64,000 nt of DNA. Source: Atrina japonica. Lineage: Eukaryota; Mollusca; Bivalvia; Pterioida; Pinnidae. The DNA lies in assembly GCA_030159075.1 (NCBI GenBank), contig BROG01000132.1, positions 682,001-746,000 on the forward strand, given 5' to 3'. Below, piece by piece: positions 40,701 to 63,650 of the stretch. Position numbers and translations under genes: made by a program. The first letter of the stretch is position 1. Each line of letters opens with the position of its first letter. Under the pieces are notes generated by a model. The model saw only the letters and a list, made by a program, of their open reading frames with translations. It made no database searches and was not told the DNA's origin.

Positions 40701-41320
40701 TGGAGTTCGCTCGCTGCGAAACATATTTTCAAATGCCAAAATATATCACTACAAATGTAAACAAATAAACGTGAGACTATGTGGTTTTTGTCGATGCAAC
40801 ATTTCTTAATTGGTTTTTTAACTAACAAAACCCCTGAACATTCAAAATTTGTTTAGCACTTTTAAACCGTTTGTAAATTACGAGATCTTACAATCCTAAA
40901 TTGAGTTCTGTTTTTACATACATTCCATTCTTCTCTTTATTTACACATTTCTTTATTTCTAATTTACTAACAAAAGTGCAAAGTAGTTTAAAGAAGTGGC
41001 TTAGCGTCTGTTTAAGTATATATAATCAATCTGGTTGCTAGTGACAACCACCTACCACAAAGAGAGTTATAAATGCCAAATTATAATTTTTTGAAGCAAA
41101 TTGAACGGAATAAAATGCAAATTTCATGCTCAATCATATAACTTGAAAGTAGTTCAAAATACTTCGAAGACATACACATTTGCGTTTCCAATCAGCAATA
41201 GAGAATATATGCTGCAAGCAAAACTGATAAAAGAAGCAGTAATGTAAAAGAAATTTGCAACATTGCAATTTCTTGTGGGTCGACGATAAAATTCATTTAA
41301 GTCAAAAATATATAATTCAC
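40701..41320. other. No recognisable feature
   Basis: AT-rich intergenic DNA. Confidence 0.4.
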
Positions 41321-41321
41321 A

Positions 41322-42160
41322 GACACCAAAGTATAAATCTCCAGGGTACAATATACAAATCTGGTGAACACTGGACAGAGACATCTGGAAATATAGACGT
41401 GGGATCAGGTGCATTGAAGGAGTAAGCATTCCCAGTTGACCGGTCAAAACCACCGTGAGTCCATATTCAAATGAAATAATAATGGAATAAATCCTTTTCA
41501 CAATCGCTACATACGACTCAGCAACCGATACCGAACAGGTAACTCAACAATCGCTACGGAACAGTTAACTCAAGAATAGCTACCGAACAGATAAACCAAC
41601 AACCGCTACCGAACAGAGAACTCAACATTTCATTTTGTGAAACATAGTAATTGTAAACAAGATAATTATATCGACCATAAAATTTGCTGACCGTTGACGT
41701 GAAGCGCAATTTTGATATCCCTGTGATAATAACTGATCAATTAGTAGTTTGCCTCTGTTTATGAAATGTTCATATATAGAACACGCGTTGGCATATCTGA
41801 TCATTTGTGATGTATAAACACCATACCCAGGCGATAGCCGAATATAACTTCTTAAATCTGGAAAAATTAACGATTGTGAAGCCGAAATCGTCACGTTTGT
41901 CGTGTAGCCTGGTTCTTAATTTCCCGTCTGCAGTAAGAAAAATGCCCAAAAAAGGAAACATGTATGCTTGAGGCTGCTGGGTCTCGTCTCTAATTTCTAG
42001 TTCGGTGGGATATATCGCATGAACATTATCATTATTAATTCATAAAACGTGGTCGATATACATAAATGTCAAACTAAAGGCTACCGCTAGCTTTTTCTTC
42101 TTTTGATTCATAGGCTCCTGAATAAAATCTGCTTCGTATGAATAAAGAAACAGGTCTCAT
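41322..42160 (-). mobile_element. Longest retroelement copy: A-tail through RT core
   Basis: Reading leftward in the sense of the element, an RT region with the YIDD segment degraded near 42050 is followed by the C-terminal domain (GYGVYTSQMIRYANACSIYE, then HFINRGKLLIDQLLSQGYQ). An untranslated part with an amplified ~28-bp repeat comes next, then a diverged A-tail at 41322-41470. Frameshifts separate the blocks. The C-terminal wording matches the 53945-54672 copy. Confidence 0.85.
41514..41628. repeat. ~28-bp repeat, four units, inside a retroelement copy
   Basis: Units like ACTCAACAATCGCTACGGAA + CAGTTA. Other copies of the element have one such unit (for example CTCAACAACCGCTAACGAAA at 40540). 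Confidence 0.85.
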
Positions 42161-42214
42161 CTAACCTTTTTTTATTTTAACTAACAAATTTCATCTTGCA
42201 AACAACATTGAAAG

Positions 42215-42345
42215 CCTGCAGGCAAGACCAGTTGGTAGAGCACTGGATAAAAAAAAACCCCAGAAAACAAACAAACAAAAAAACAAAAACAAAAAAAAAA
42301 ACAACAACAACAAAAAAAGGTTCCTGGTTCGATCCCTGATCAACG
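42215..42345 (+). mobile_element. tRNA-derived SINE fragment split by an A/C-rich insert
   Basis: GACCAGTTGGTAGAGCACTG looks like box A and CCTGGTTCGATCCC like box B. They are separated by about 60 bp of A-rich CAAA/CAACAA sequence (42249-42318) instead of the usual ~35-40 bp. Confidence 0.6.
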
Positions 42346-43259
42346 GGTTGTACAGACACTATAACCTGCCGTTTTTGTTTGTTTTTTTGTTTTACGCCCC
42401 GTTCAGAATATTTATTTTATACTGAGATGTCACCATTACATTCAGCGCTTTAGATAAAGTTCAACACATTTTGACCTGTGCTATGGACTGACAGTGAAGT
42501 TGCCAAGCAAATCGTTAAATCAATATTATTAAATTTCATATTGTGACTGTCTGACCTTTGTGTTTTGAAGCACAAACGACTTCATGAATTCGACGTCAAA
42601 TACTGAAATCTGTGGATATAGTCATTCGTATCATTATTTTCACACCAACGCTTTTAACGATCACTTGCAATTAGAATCTATTGGATTTCCAGCAGGTTCT
42701 TGGACAAATTCCTATCTCACCATAGGCAACCCTCGACCAAAATTGATCTTTTTAACGATTTTCACTGACAGACCAAACGAGAGATACGGACAAAACAGTG
42801 ACTTCATGCTGTTTTATTGGTGTTTTGATAATCATTGCCCAACTTTATCAATTAGACGGAGTACTGTGGTCACTTTCTCCCCAGGAATACACCAGAAATA
42901 AACAAGTTGTCAACACATGCTACAATAATTGTTCAAAACATTAGTCATGTATCACTGTCATCTGCAATTATAGGCGCAAATAAATATCGGTCAAATTAGA
43001 GGAGGGTCTATATTGACCAATGTTATATAGATACGATCTGTATTACCTTGGTTTAAGGTGATGATCTTTATTTCCCCCATGGATCACAGATTCCCTTGTC
43101 AACCCTTGGGTATTGGCAAGCTACATGTGACATGACGCCACAATACAATTTATGACGTAGAACTGCTGTGGCTTCTAGAATGCAGTACATAGTTATGTTA
43201 GACTTTACATAGATCTTCGTAGATCGCCACAGACATGTATTTAAGACACGGGATACAAT
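42346..43259. other. No recognisable feature
   Basis: Includes a 105-codon plus-strand frame (42584-42901) without any motif I can name. No support for it being a gene. Confidence 0.4.
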
Positions 43260-43386
43260 AATCAACCTTACCTTGAGGGTATGGCAGAGGAAATCTCAAT
43301 CTGAGGCAAACTCTCGTGTTTGTCATTCAAGAATCTTACCCTCGGATTGAGATTCCTATGTCATACCCTCAAGGTAGGTGTTGATT
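43260..43386. repeat. 127-bp foldback element
   Basis: AATCAACCTTACCTTGAGGG at the left; the right end in reverse complement is AATCAACACCTACCTTGAGG. The match continues through GGTATG and GGAATCTCAATC(T/C)GAG. The loop is about 35 bp. Confidence 0.85.
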
Positions 43387-43689
43387 CTATCAGTATGCCT
43401 GATATTTTCTTAAAGAAAAAAGGGGATTCGTATCTGGTGATCACCGGACAAACACGTACCTGTGAATAAGGGAAAAGGTCACAAACCTGCATTTGCTCCG
43501 AGAAAACTGAACAATTAAAATCACAAAAACCAATGTGTTAACAGGATGTCCATAATAAATATTTAATAAACACAAATATATGAAAAATCTAGTGTGGCAT
43601 AAAACACTTTTCAAAATAAAAAAGTCAAATTGAATATAAAATTTGCAATATGTTTATTACAACTGCAATTTCTCGTATGACTGTTTTAA

Positions 43690-43772
43690 ACGCCTTTGGA
43701 ACCCAGACTAACGTGAATACCTCGTGATGTTAAAACTTGATACCCTAACCAATCGGTCACACAGGCTCCATT
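43690..43772 (-). mobile_element. tRNA-like SINE fragment
   Basis: In reverse complement: GGAGCCTGTGTGACCGATTG, GTTAGGGTATCAAG, and GGGTTCCAAAGGCG in the box B position. Confidence 0.5.
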
Positions 43773-44754
43773 TACAAGTTAGATTCTGAGTAAAACCAAT
43801 TCGCAGTTATGTGTTTGGTCTCCTTGGATTAATTGATGATAAGTATAACTTTAAGATTGCAAAAAATAAATTAAAAAGGTGCTTGAGGTGTTGCGTAATG
43901 TTTATAAGTTGGAATACATATATAAGTCGATATAATATGTGATATTTCTGTCACCTAGTCTTTGATATTTCAAGATTTCTCCAGTTACTATTCATCAAAC
44001 ACTTAAGAATAAGTACATTGATCCAACGAATAACGAATATGTTTTTCATTTCCCCATTTTGTTATCTCATGGCTTCAATATCTACATATAGACAAGCGCA
44101 GCTCGAGTTTGATCCATCCACTACGACGATCAAGTGCAGTCTGCTGATACGGATAGAAACATATATGTGGCATTGTGTTTGATACATGCCCTTTTATATA
44201 TGCACACAAGTTTAAAATCAATTCCATCAAATATTTTGGACGACATGAATCCCATTTAAAAATGTAGGTCAAGCACTGACGTATTAAACTCTGTATCATA
44301 ACTGTATGATTTCACATATAACAAATGTTGATATACCATATAGTGGACTCTTTGATGGGTTTTAATTTTCACAGTTTTTGTAAAACAAAAATAATAATTT
44401 GGATAATTTTGTCGTTTTTATTCTTATGGTTCACTGAATTTGCCCTCGGACATGATTGATATAAATGAATTGAAATGTGCCTTTGGATCTGAAATGTGTG
44501 TCATGTCCGTATTAGTAGCAGAAGGTATAGATATAACAAAATAAAAGTGGCATATGTGGGTTATGTAAAAAACCAAAACAATACAATCTGTTTTCGAAAA
44601 ACAGGTTGTACAGATAAAACATAAAACATGGGTTCCATGCATTATAGATGCTTTCCTTTTGAATAAAGTTCAGTAACATGTTCACGACGAATTGGTAATC
44701 TATTAATCGATCAACGTTTTCATATTTAGTGGATATTATTTGTTGATTGAAGCA

Positions 44755-44828
44755 AACAAACAAGCAAACAAACAAACAAACAAACAATAAATAAATAGAT
44801 AAATAAATAAATAAATAAATAAATAAAT
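44755..44828. repeat. (CAAA)n/(AAAT)n low-complexity tract
   Basis: CAAACAAACAAACAAACAAT passing into AAATAAATAAAT. Confidence 0.95.
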
Positions 44829-44831
44829 TTA

Positions 44832-46170
44832 AACAAGAGATGCCAGAGGGATTTTGGCGCCCACCATCGAATGTTCTTCATTTGATCTATGTCAGGCTGT
44901 TCTTTTCTCTTATTCTGTGGCTCACAAATGAATTTGAACTAAAACCTAGATATTTGTTAAGTGCTTTTCACAAGATTATAACAATACCAAACATAAAGTG
45001 TTATAATCCAACAAAGCTTAACCATGTCAACCTCTAAAAGTGAAAATGCTGGTCATGACCTGCATTGAGTAAAACAAGAATTACACAATCATATGTCTCG
45101 CTGGTCTCGGGTTTGATATCAAATGTAGCAAAGTATAGTAAGTATAGTAAGTATATATTTCAGAAGCTGGGACAGGACCCCCACATACACTAGTGCATGT
45201 TTTCCCATAACAATCAGTAATATATATAATGTTTTAAGGGTGGGGCTGTGAACGGTTTTTAAGTTATAATAAAAAATTTCAGCGTCTGGGAGGGACACCT
45301 ATATGCAGCACTAAATGTGTCTCCCTATAAACGATCCAAAATACATCTGGTTTAAGGGTGGGGCTGTGAACGGTTTTCAAGTTATAATTAAAAATATATA
45401 TTTCAGAAGGTTGGGCAGGGCCCCCAAAACACCACTGAATGTGTTTTCCAATAATGTTCAGTAATATATATGGTTTAAGGGTGGGGCTGTAAACAATTTT
45501 TTAGTTATAAATAAAAATATGAATTCCAGGGGATGGGACAGGACCCCAATGACCCTATCATACACCAATAAATGTGTCTTTCCAAACCAAACAAGAATAT
45601 AAATATGGCTTAGAGGTACACATGTGAATGGGTTTCAAGAAATAAAAAACATACTTTAACTGTCAAAATAAAAAATGGCAGCCTGGTAGCCATTTTGCAA
45701 TCCGAACCGCCTGAAAATGTATACTTTTACCTACTATATCGAAAGTAGAACATATATGCCAAATTTCATGAAGATCTCTTCAAAACTTTCTAAGAAATAG
45801 CAATAACAATCTTTAATTGTCAAAATCCAAGATGGTAGCATGGCAGCCATTTTGTAGTCCGGTGAAAATTCATAGTGCACAACTTGACCTCAAGGAGAAC
45901 CTATATGTCAAATTTTATAAAGATCCCTTGAGCACTTTCTGGGAAATAGCGATAACAATCTTTAATCGTCAAAATCCAATATGGCGTCTGGTAGCCATTT
46001 TGTGATCCGAACCCCTGTAAATATACAGTGCACAACCTCAGAGGAACCACACATGTAAAAGTCTCTTCATCATTTTAAAAGAAATACCGATAACAAGAAT
46101 TGTTTAAGGACGGACGACGGATCACATCATGCAGGGCGATTTGAATAGCCCATCATCTGTTGGTGGTTTG
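44832..46170 (+). mobile_element. AACAAG-type large repeat with two internal tandem arrays
   Basis: Starts AACAAGAGATGCCAGAGGGA and ends CATCATCTGTTGGTGG, resembling the AACAAG-start elements of bivalves. Array 1 (about 45115-45645) has ~120-bp units around TTTAAGGGTGGGGCTGTGAA (45233, 45351, 45474). Array 2 (about 45660-46110) has ~150-bp units around GTCAAAATCCAAGATGG and GGTAGCCATTTTG (45662, 45819, 45968). No coding capacity recognised. Confidence 0.65.
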
Positions 46171-46689
46171 AAAAAGCAAAATGAAACCCACTGCGAAAAT
46201 AATCATCTCGCAAAAATAACACGTTATAAAGAATTATACCAAAATAAATTAAAAAATGTTTACAAACACTGGCAATCTAAATTATATAATAATTAAGGTT
46301 ACAGACTAGTTATATTATTGCTACAGTAACGCAGTCTGACAAGCTGTATAACGTTAACCCTTGTTTTATGAAAACAGAAATATTGTTTTCGTTTTTGTTT
46401 GAGGTCGTTCTTGTTAGAGCTAGACATCTTCGTTAAAATTCAATACAGCCAAATTGTACTTGGTACCACTTCTGTGTTTTCCAGAGTCACGTGTCTGCCC
46501 ACCAGTGTTTTATAATGTTCACACACTTCGCTGCTTTTGATCCTATCATAGATACTGCATATCTTTTAAAATTATTTTATCGTAATAATAAGCAAGGATT
46601 TAAATTTTAATCCCTACAACTTCACCAGGTTATCAGGTTAGGGAGTATGAGGATAGCATATTTCTGTTGTCCCGACACACACACGCGCG
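46171..46689. other. Mostly featureless; distant A-tail relative
   Basis: 46455-46545 (CTTGGTACCACTTCTGTGTT, TTCCAGAGTCACGTGTCTGC) resembles the diverged tail type duplicated at 23755-24003. Confidence 0.4.
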
Positions 46690-46797
<108 letters not shown>

Positions 46798-46825
46798 GCA
46801 CAAGCAAGGACGTTACATTTAAAAT

Positions 46826-46938
46826 CATTAGATACCAATGTATAATCTTTAGGATGTTCAAGATACATATACAATCTGGTGAATATTGGAGAAACACGGA
46901 CCTGTGGAAATCCAGAGGTAGGATCAGGTGCCATCCAG
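46826..46938 (-). mobile_element. Retroelement A-tail, truncated
   Basis: TTAGATACCAATGTATAATC, AACACGGACCTGTGGAAATC and GGTAGGATCAGGTGCCATCC. Confidence 0.8.
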
Positions 46939-47790
46939 TATAAATTGATACAATACACAAATGCATCGACATTAAACTTAAGCTACCAGTACTTAAGAAA
47001 TGTTGTCACTTGTTAAACATGTTGATAAATAATATGAAATTGTATTTATACAATTATTGAAGACGATTTCGCAGCTGGATTACATTGACACTGAAGCTCA
47101 GAGTAAATTTGAACACAACAACAACAAAAACAAAAACAACAACCTGAAGATTCTCTTTATTAACGTCATTACTACTTACAGCCTTCGATATACCATGTGG
47201 TCGTTATCACGAACTCGTTAGGTGATATAACGTCGTTGTAACACACGTTCCATGATGCATAGGATGCTAAAATAGGTACATTAAAAATCAATTGAACTGA
47301 CTCAAAATAATTATTCATATTTTAACATTCTTTAAAAAAAGAAAAAAAAAGTGAAAAATCGGTTTAAGAAGTATGCACTGATATGAAAATATCCGTACTT
47401 TTTCTATTAAAATAATGTTTTGAATGTATGTGCAAGCTAAGTGGCGAAAATGTCTTTTTTATTTTCTATTTCTGAAGAGCTCTAACACATTACTTAACAC
47501 TAAGGTACTTAACACTGAACATATTTCTTTGCTACTTAACAGACAATTGAACAAGTGCCCCCGTTTGATGAGTTATTCTACTTGTACGTATATGATCAGT
47601 TACATATTACAGTTCCTGCAAAATTATAAGTGCAGTACAACTTATTAACCCCAATTATTTCAAAATTGCTTTCCTCTTGATAAACAGCTTCAAGAGACTA
47701 AACACAAAAGTTTGTCTTTGCAACTTTTGAATTCAGGATTAAAAATAAATTTCTTCACAGAGTACGCTTGTGAATCGTCTATATAAATGT
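46939..47790. other. No recognisable feature
   Basis: AT-rich intergenic DNA. Confidence 0.4.
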
Positions 47791-47914
47791 ATTGCCTAGG
47801 TTGTGGGGAGACATGAGGATTTGTTTACCCAAGGCAAGTCATATTTCCCGAGGGCGAAGGATATAGCTTCCCGTGGGTTAACATATCCTCACGTCTCCCT
47901 ACAACCAGGGCAAT
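47791..47914. repeat. 124-bp foldback element
   Basis: Left ATTGCCTAGGTTGTGGGGAG; right end in reverse complement ATTGCCCTGGTTGTAGGGAG. Complementarity continues through ACATGAGGAT and GTTAACCC, almost to the centre. Confidence 0.88.
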
Positions 47915-48107
47915 GAAATGTTTATCATACCGAAATACAGAATCAATAAAGACTGTCGAATAAGCTGCAATGGTTTGTCGCATGAGGGAGACATGACGCA
48001 CGCGAGGGAGACATGAAGTGTAGTCTCCATGACATGTGACAGCTCTCAACCAATCCCTGACTGTGTTTCATTAATGAGGTATAATCATACCTCATACAAG
48101 GATATAT

Positions 48108-48245
48108 TTCTCAATTTCCTCCATGTCACTTGATCCTACCTCTGGATTTCCAGAGGTCCGTGTTTGTTCAATATCACCAAATCTGTAAAAGAATTCTCAC
48201 CATCCTGAAAATTTATACTTTGGTATCTGATATTTTGATATTGTT
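48108..48245 (+). mobile_element. Retroelement A-tail
   Basis: CCTCTGGATTTCCAGAGGTC (perfect hairpin), CCATCCTGAAAATTTATACT and TTTGGTATCTGATATTTTG. Confidence 0.85.
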
Positions 48246-48259
48246 CTACTGGTATTTAA

Positions 48260-48430
48260 CTATAGACACACGGCGTGTGTGAACGGTTACAGTTTTCTTT
48301 GTGGCACTTGATCCCACATCTGGATGTTTCAGAAGCGCATGTCTGTCCAATGTTTTAATTCCCAATTTTTGTCCAGATTTGTACTGTCACTTGAACCTCC
48401 GGGAGTTCTTTGACATCTGATAAATTTTGT
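48260..48430 (+). mobile_element. Diverged second A-tail in tandem
   Basis: GGCACTTGATCCCACATCTG, GTCTGTCCAATG and TTTGACATCTGATAAATTT. Much more diverged than its neighbour. Confidence 0.55.
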
Positions 48431-48448
48431 AATTAAAAACACACAGTG

Positions 48449-48520
48449 TCTGTGGTGGCTATGATGGAAACAATACTTGGCTTACAAGTGCGATGTTCTG
48501 GGTTCGATTTCTTTATTACA
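48449..48520 (+). mobile_element. tRNA-like SINE head
   Basis: GTGGTGGCTATGATGGAAAC...GCGATGTTCTGGGTTCGATT has box-B-like GGTTCGATT. Confidence 0.45.
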
Positions 48521-48639
48521 AAATACATCAACTTACTTAGTTACTTCCCCCTCCCCTGTAATACAATATGACACTCATTATCTTACCATTACTATATCGG
48601 TGGTAAAGGTCAATGGCACCGACAAATTCATAAATATTA

Positions 48640-48835
48640 TTGACAGAAATAAAGTTCTAGTTCTACAAAAGAGGCAGAAATGCTCAAAACAAACGTTTCT
48701 GTCAATTAAACTTCAACAGTTGAAATTGAAGTTATTATGAATGTATATTTCCGATGGAAAAAGTGGTATCACACAATGCCAAATAATATTTCTAAATGTG
48801 TTATCAAATCCAATTGAGAGTACCCACTGTAAAAT
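48640..48835 (+). repeat. C segment copy
   Basis: GAAATGCTCAAAACAAACGT, TTTCTGTCAATTAAACTTCA, CGATGGAAAAAGTGGTATCA and ATATTTCTAAATGTG parallel 34390-34620. Confidence 0.6.
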
Positions 48836-49362
48836 GAATATCACAGATTTAAATTCAAATAGAAACCAGGGAGAAATAGATATAGAGTAGAAATAGATTC
48901 CGATCACATCTGGTATAAATGATTCAACATCTTCTGTTTAACCAAACCGGTAACAATATATCACCGCACCATTTCATAAAATATTTATGAATTTGTGTTT
49001 TTCTGTTAATTTGTGATATGTTCCTTTAAGTGCAAAGGTGTTGTTTTATAAAATGAATTGATAAATATGCTAGTTTCCCCCACACATGATTATCGTCTGC
49101 TTGCTAACGACACATTTGTAAAAATACATTATAGTGTAATTATTTATTATTGCTAACACACCTTCACAAGATTCTGTATTGGTTTGGAATTTGTATACAA
49201 ATATTTTTATATCTTTTCATATTTTCTAACGTTTGTTAGTTATAGAAAAAATAAAGAGAGATGTTTATGGTAAACACGGTCTGATATTGTTTCTGATAAC
49301 GATCTTTTGTATCGTTTTCTCTTTCATATGTGTGAAGAAAATCGACACGACTTCTGTTTAAA
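48836..49362. other. No recognisable feature
   Basis: AT-rich intergenic DNA. Confidence 0.4.
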
Positions 49363-49828
49363 GTATGTATGTATGTATGTATGTATGTATGTATGTATGT
49401 ATGTATGTATGTATGTATTTATGTATGTATGTATGTATGAATGTATGTATGTACGAACCTATGTATGTATGTATGTATGTATGTATGTATGTATGTATGT
49501 ATGTATGTATGTATGTATGTATGTATGTATGTATGTATGTATGTATGTATGTATGAACCTATGTATGTATGTATGCATGTATGTATGTATGTATGAATGT
49601 ATGTATGTATGTACGTACCTATGTATGTATGTATGTATGTATGTATGTATGTATGTATGTATGTATGTATGTATGTATGTATGTATGTATGTATGTATGT
49701 ATTTATGAATGTATGTATGTATGTATGAACCTACGTATGTATGTATATATGTATGTATGAATGTATGTATGTATGTATGTATGTATGTATGTATGTATGT
49801 ATGTATGTATGTATGTATGTATGTATGT
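49363..49828. repeat. (GTAT)n tetranucleotide array, 466 bp
   Basis: GTAT repeats with recurring interruptions (GAACCTATG near 49454 and 49555, GTACCTATG near 49614, GAACCTACG near 49728). These show that blocks of the array were themselves duplicated. Open Met-Tyr-Val-Cys frames across it are an artefact of the repeat. Confidence 0.97.
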
Positions 49829-50320
49829 GTTTAAATTCCTATGATTCAAAAACTTTATTTACCAGGTGCACAATAATGTTATTTCAATCACCAAGAAATT
49901 TCGTTTACACCAAACGTCCTATATGTAAATACAATAAACGAAGATGATTAATAAGTTTCTCTTTCCTCAAAAGAATATTCACCCCGTTTCACGGCAATCA
50001 CGAAATGATTTTATCCCTGGGATGAAAAGTGACTGTATTATGTATTATTATCTCATTGTTTGATTCGCGTGGACACAACAGAACTGAATTAAAAGTTAAT
50101 CGATTTTAACAGAAATAAATGAATTTTGTTACCCACAGGAGATTTGAGTAAAATCATATTTCAGTTTAAAATGTCAATATTAGAACACACCTCCCATGTG
50201 TTGTTATTTCATTCTACGATACTATTCGTGGAAATCGCAGACAACACAAGGACTGGCGATGAAAAGCAAAACAAAAAGAACTCAGTGACCCTCCTGGATT
50301 GTACAGACAGCCATCACAGT
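49829..50320. other. 5' flank of the FABP gene
   Basis: No repeat family recognised. This is the most likely location of upstream control sequence for the FABP gene. Confidence 0.4.
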
Positions 50321-50321
50321 C

Positions 50322-50330
50322 TATATATAA
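50322..50330 (+). promoter_or_regulatory. Possible TATA box of the FABP gene
   Basis: TATATATAA lies 158 bp upstream of the FABP start codon in otherwise non-repetitive sequence. Position fits a short 5' UTR. AT-rich context makes chance occurrence easy. Confidence 0.35.
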
Positions 50331-50487
50331 CGTAACATTTGACGGAAACTGAATCAGATTCCAAAATAACGTTCGTACATAAAGCATCCAAGCTTCAACT
50401 ATCATTATAGACAGCACTGAAAGTGATTCTTTATTTAAACGGTAGTTCAGAAAATATTGTCATCAAGTAATTTGAAAAAAATCTAAC

Positions 50488-62301
<11,814 letters not shown>

Positions 62302-62510
62302 GTAAGAAAAAGTGACGTAATCATCTAAAAACTGACGTAATCCTTGCACATTTACATAATAATTTTAAACGTCCATGTAATCTCACGAGAAATTAAGTCA
62401 ATCGTCGTAAAGTTAATCAACCTTCAAAAGTGATACGTCAACATATTTAAACCGTGGTTTCTTTCAGAGACAAAAATGCTATGATTTTTTTTAATTTTCT
62501 ACATTTTTAA

Positions 62511-62670
62511 GTGTTGTACGCAACACTTAACAATTGTTCAGTTATATGGTGGCAAACTTTATCGAAAAATGTCAGCTTAGGTGCCAGCAGGACTTGACCC
62601 GGTGATTACCAGAAGTGAGAGACTTAAAAGTTCAAAACGCGATGCTCTAACCACTCCACCAAGAAGGCCT
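62511..62670 (-). mobile_element. SINE in FABP intron 3
   Basis: GCAACACTTAACAATTGTTC and CAGTTATATGGTGGCAAACT (3' domain), then GTCAGCTTAGGTGCCAGCAG, GACTTGACCCGGTGATTACC (box B side) and GCGATGCTCTAACCACTCCA (head). The body is internally deleted. Confidence 0.8.
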
Positions 62671-63319
62671 CAAATGTTATGATCATACTTATACAAAAGT
62701 CTAAATATATCCGATTGAATATGCGTGTCGACGGACGTTAATTTGTGTTAAGGTATCTACAGTGGTTCATTAAATAGGCAATTATACGTTTATCAATGTT
62801 CATTTATTTCTAAACGGGTGATATATTGACCGTCAGTTTCGGAAATTTGTTTTTTGAACTTACACCGCTAAGGCTAACACTAAGGCTAACAACTCGGTAT
62901 TGCTTTCCGTAATAGCGACCTGGTCACACTTCTGGATTTCACAGTGGTCCGTGTTGTTACAAAATATAATGTGTTTGCTTTTTGAGTTATGGACTTCGGC
63001 ATCAAATCTACATGCGATTGGGTACTCATTTATTTGTATTGGCACAGTATCAAAATACTTTGATCTTTTATGGCACTTGTGATTATAGATAATTTAACCC
63101 ATATTGTCAGAAAGCGGTGACCGGTCGGCAGGTGAGCGCGAAATTCGGGATTCATCCTTTATATTTTATATTACGTGATATTTATATGACGTTATATGAA
63201 ATAGAAATCCATATAGAAAGCCTATTTTTTATTTCTTCTGTTGTAAAACAAATATTAACTAATATGATCACCCTGTATGGATAAAGATTACGACAAACCT
63301 CGACTGTATGATCCTTGAG

Positions 63320-63400
63320 ACTGCTCATAGAGGGCAGTTAGAGAATTTGCTTCATAAGCGCGAAATTCAGGGTTCAAATGTCTGTTTCCAGATCACACCT
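63320..63400 (+). mobile_element. tRNA-like SINE fragment
   Basis: GGCAGTTAGAGAATTTGCTT and AATTCAGGGTTCAAATGTCT (box-B-like). Confidence 0.45.
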
Positions 63401-63539
63401 GAGTCTACAGGTAAGGAAACTACAGTCTCTCTTGTGAATTGGATGAGACTAAAACCTGAGTATTGTATCGAAGACTCATAACATTTGCAAGTCCATCGCA
63501 TAGTGAAATATTTGTAGCTCTCCTTTTGTAAATAATATT

Positions 63540-63650
63540 AACAATAACAAAGTTATAGTTTTACAAAAAAGGTCAAAACAAATGCTCAAGACGATCGTTT
63601 CTGTAAGTAAGACGTCATCAGTTAGAAATCTAGGAGCGATGTTAGCAAAA
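63540..63650 (+). repeat. C segment copy
   Basis: AAAGTTATAGTTTTACAAAA, AGGTCAAAACAAATGCTCAA, GACGATCGTTTCTGTAAGTA and AGACGTCATCAGTTAGAAAT. Confidence 0.65.

Noticed and set aside
42584..42901. 105-codon plus-strand frame
   Set aside because: No recognisable motif, no neighbouring splice support, and composition equals the surrounding DNA.
49307..49947. Long open frames of repeated Met-Tyr-Val-Cys
   Set aside because: A (GTAT)n array has no stop in these frames; there is no gene signal outside the repeat.
63390..63480. FABP exon 4 after TTTCCAG at 63392
   Set aside because: The translation (ITPESTGKETT...) does not resemble the C-terminal FABP strand, and the site lies at the end of a tRNA-like fragment.
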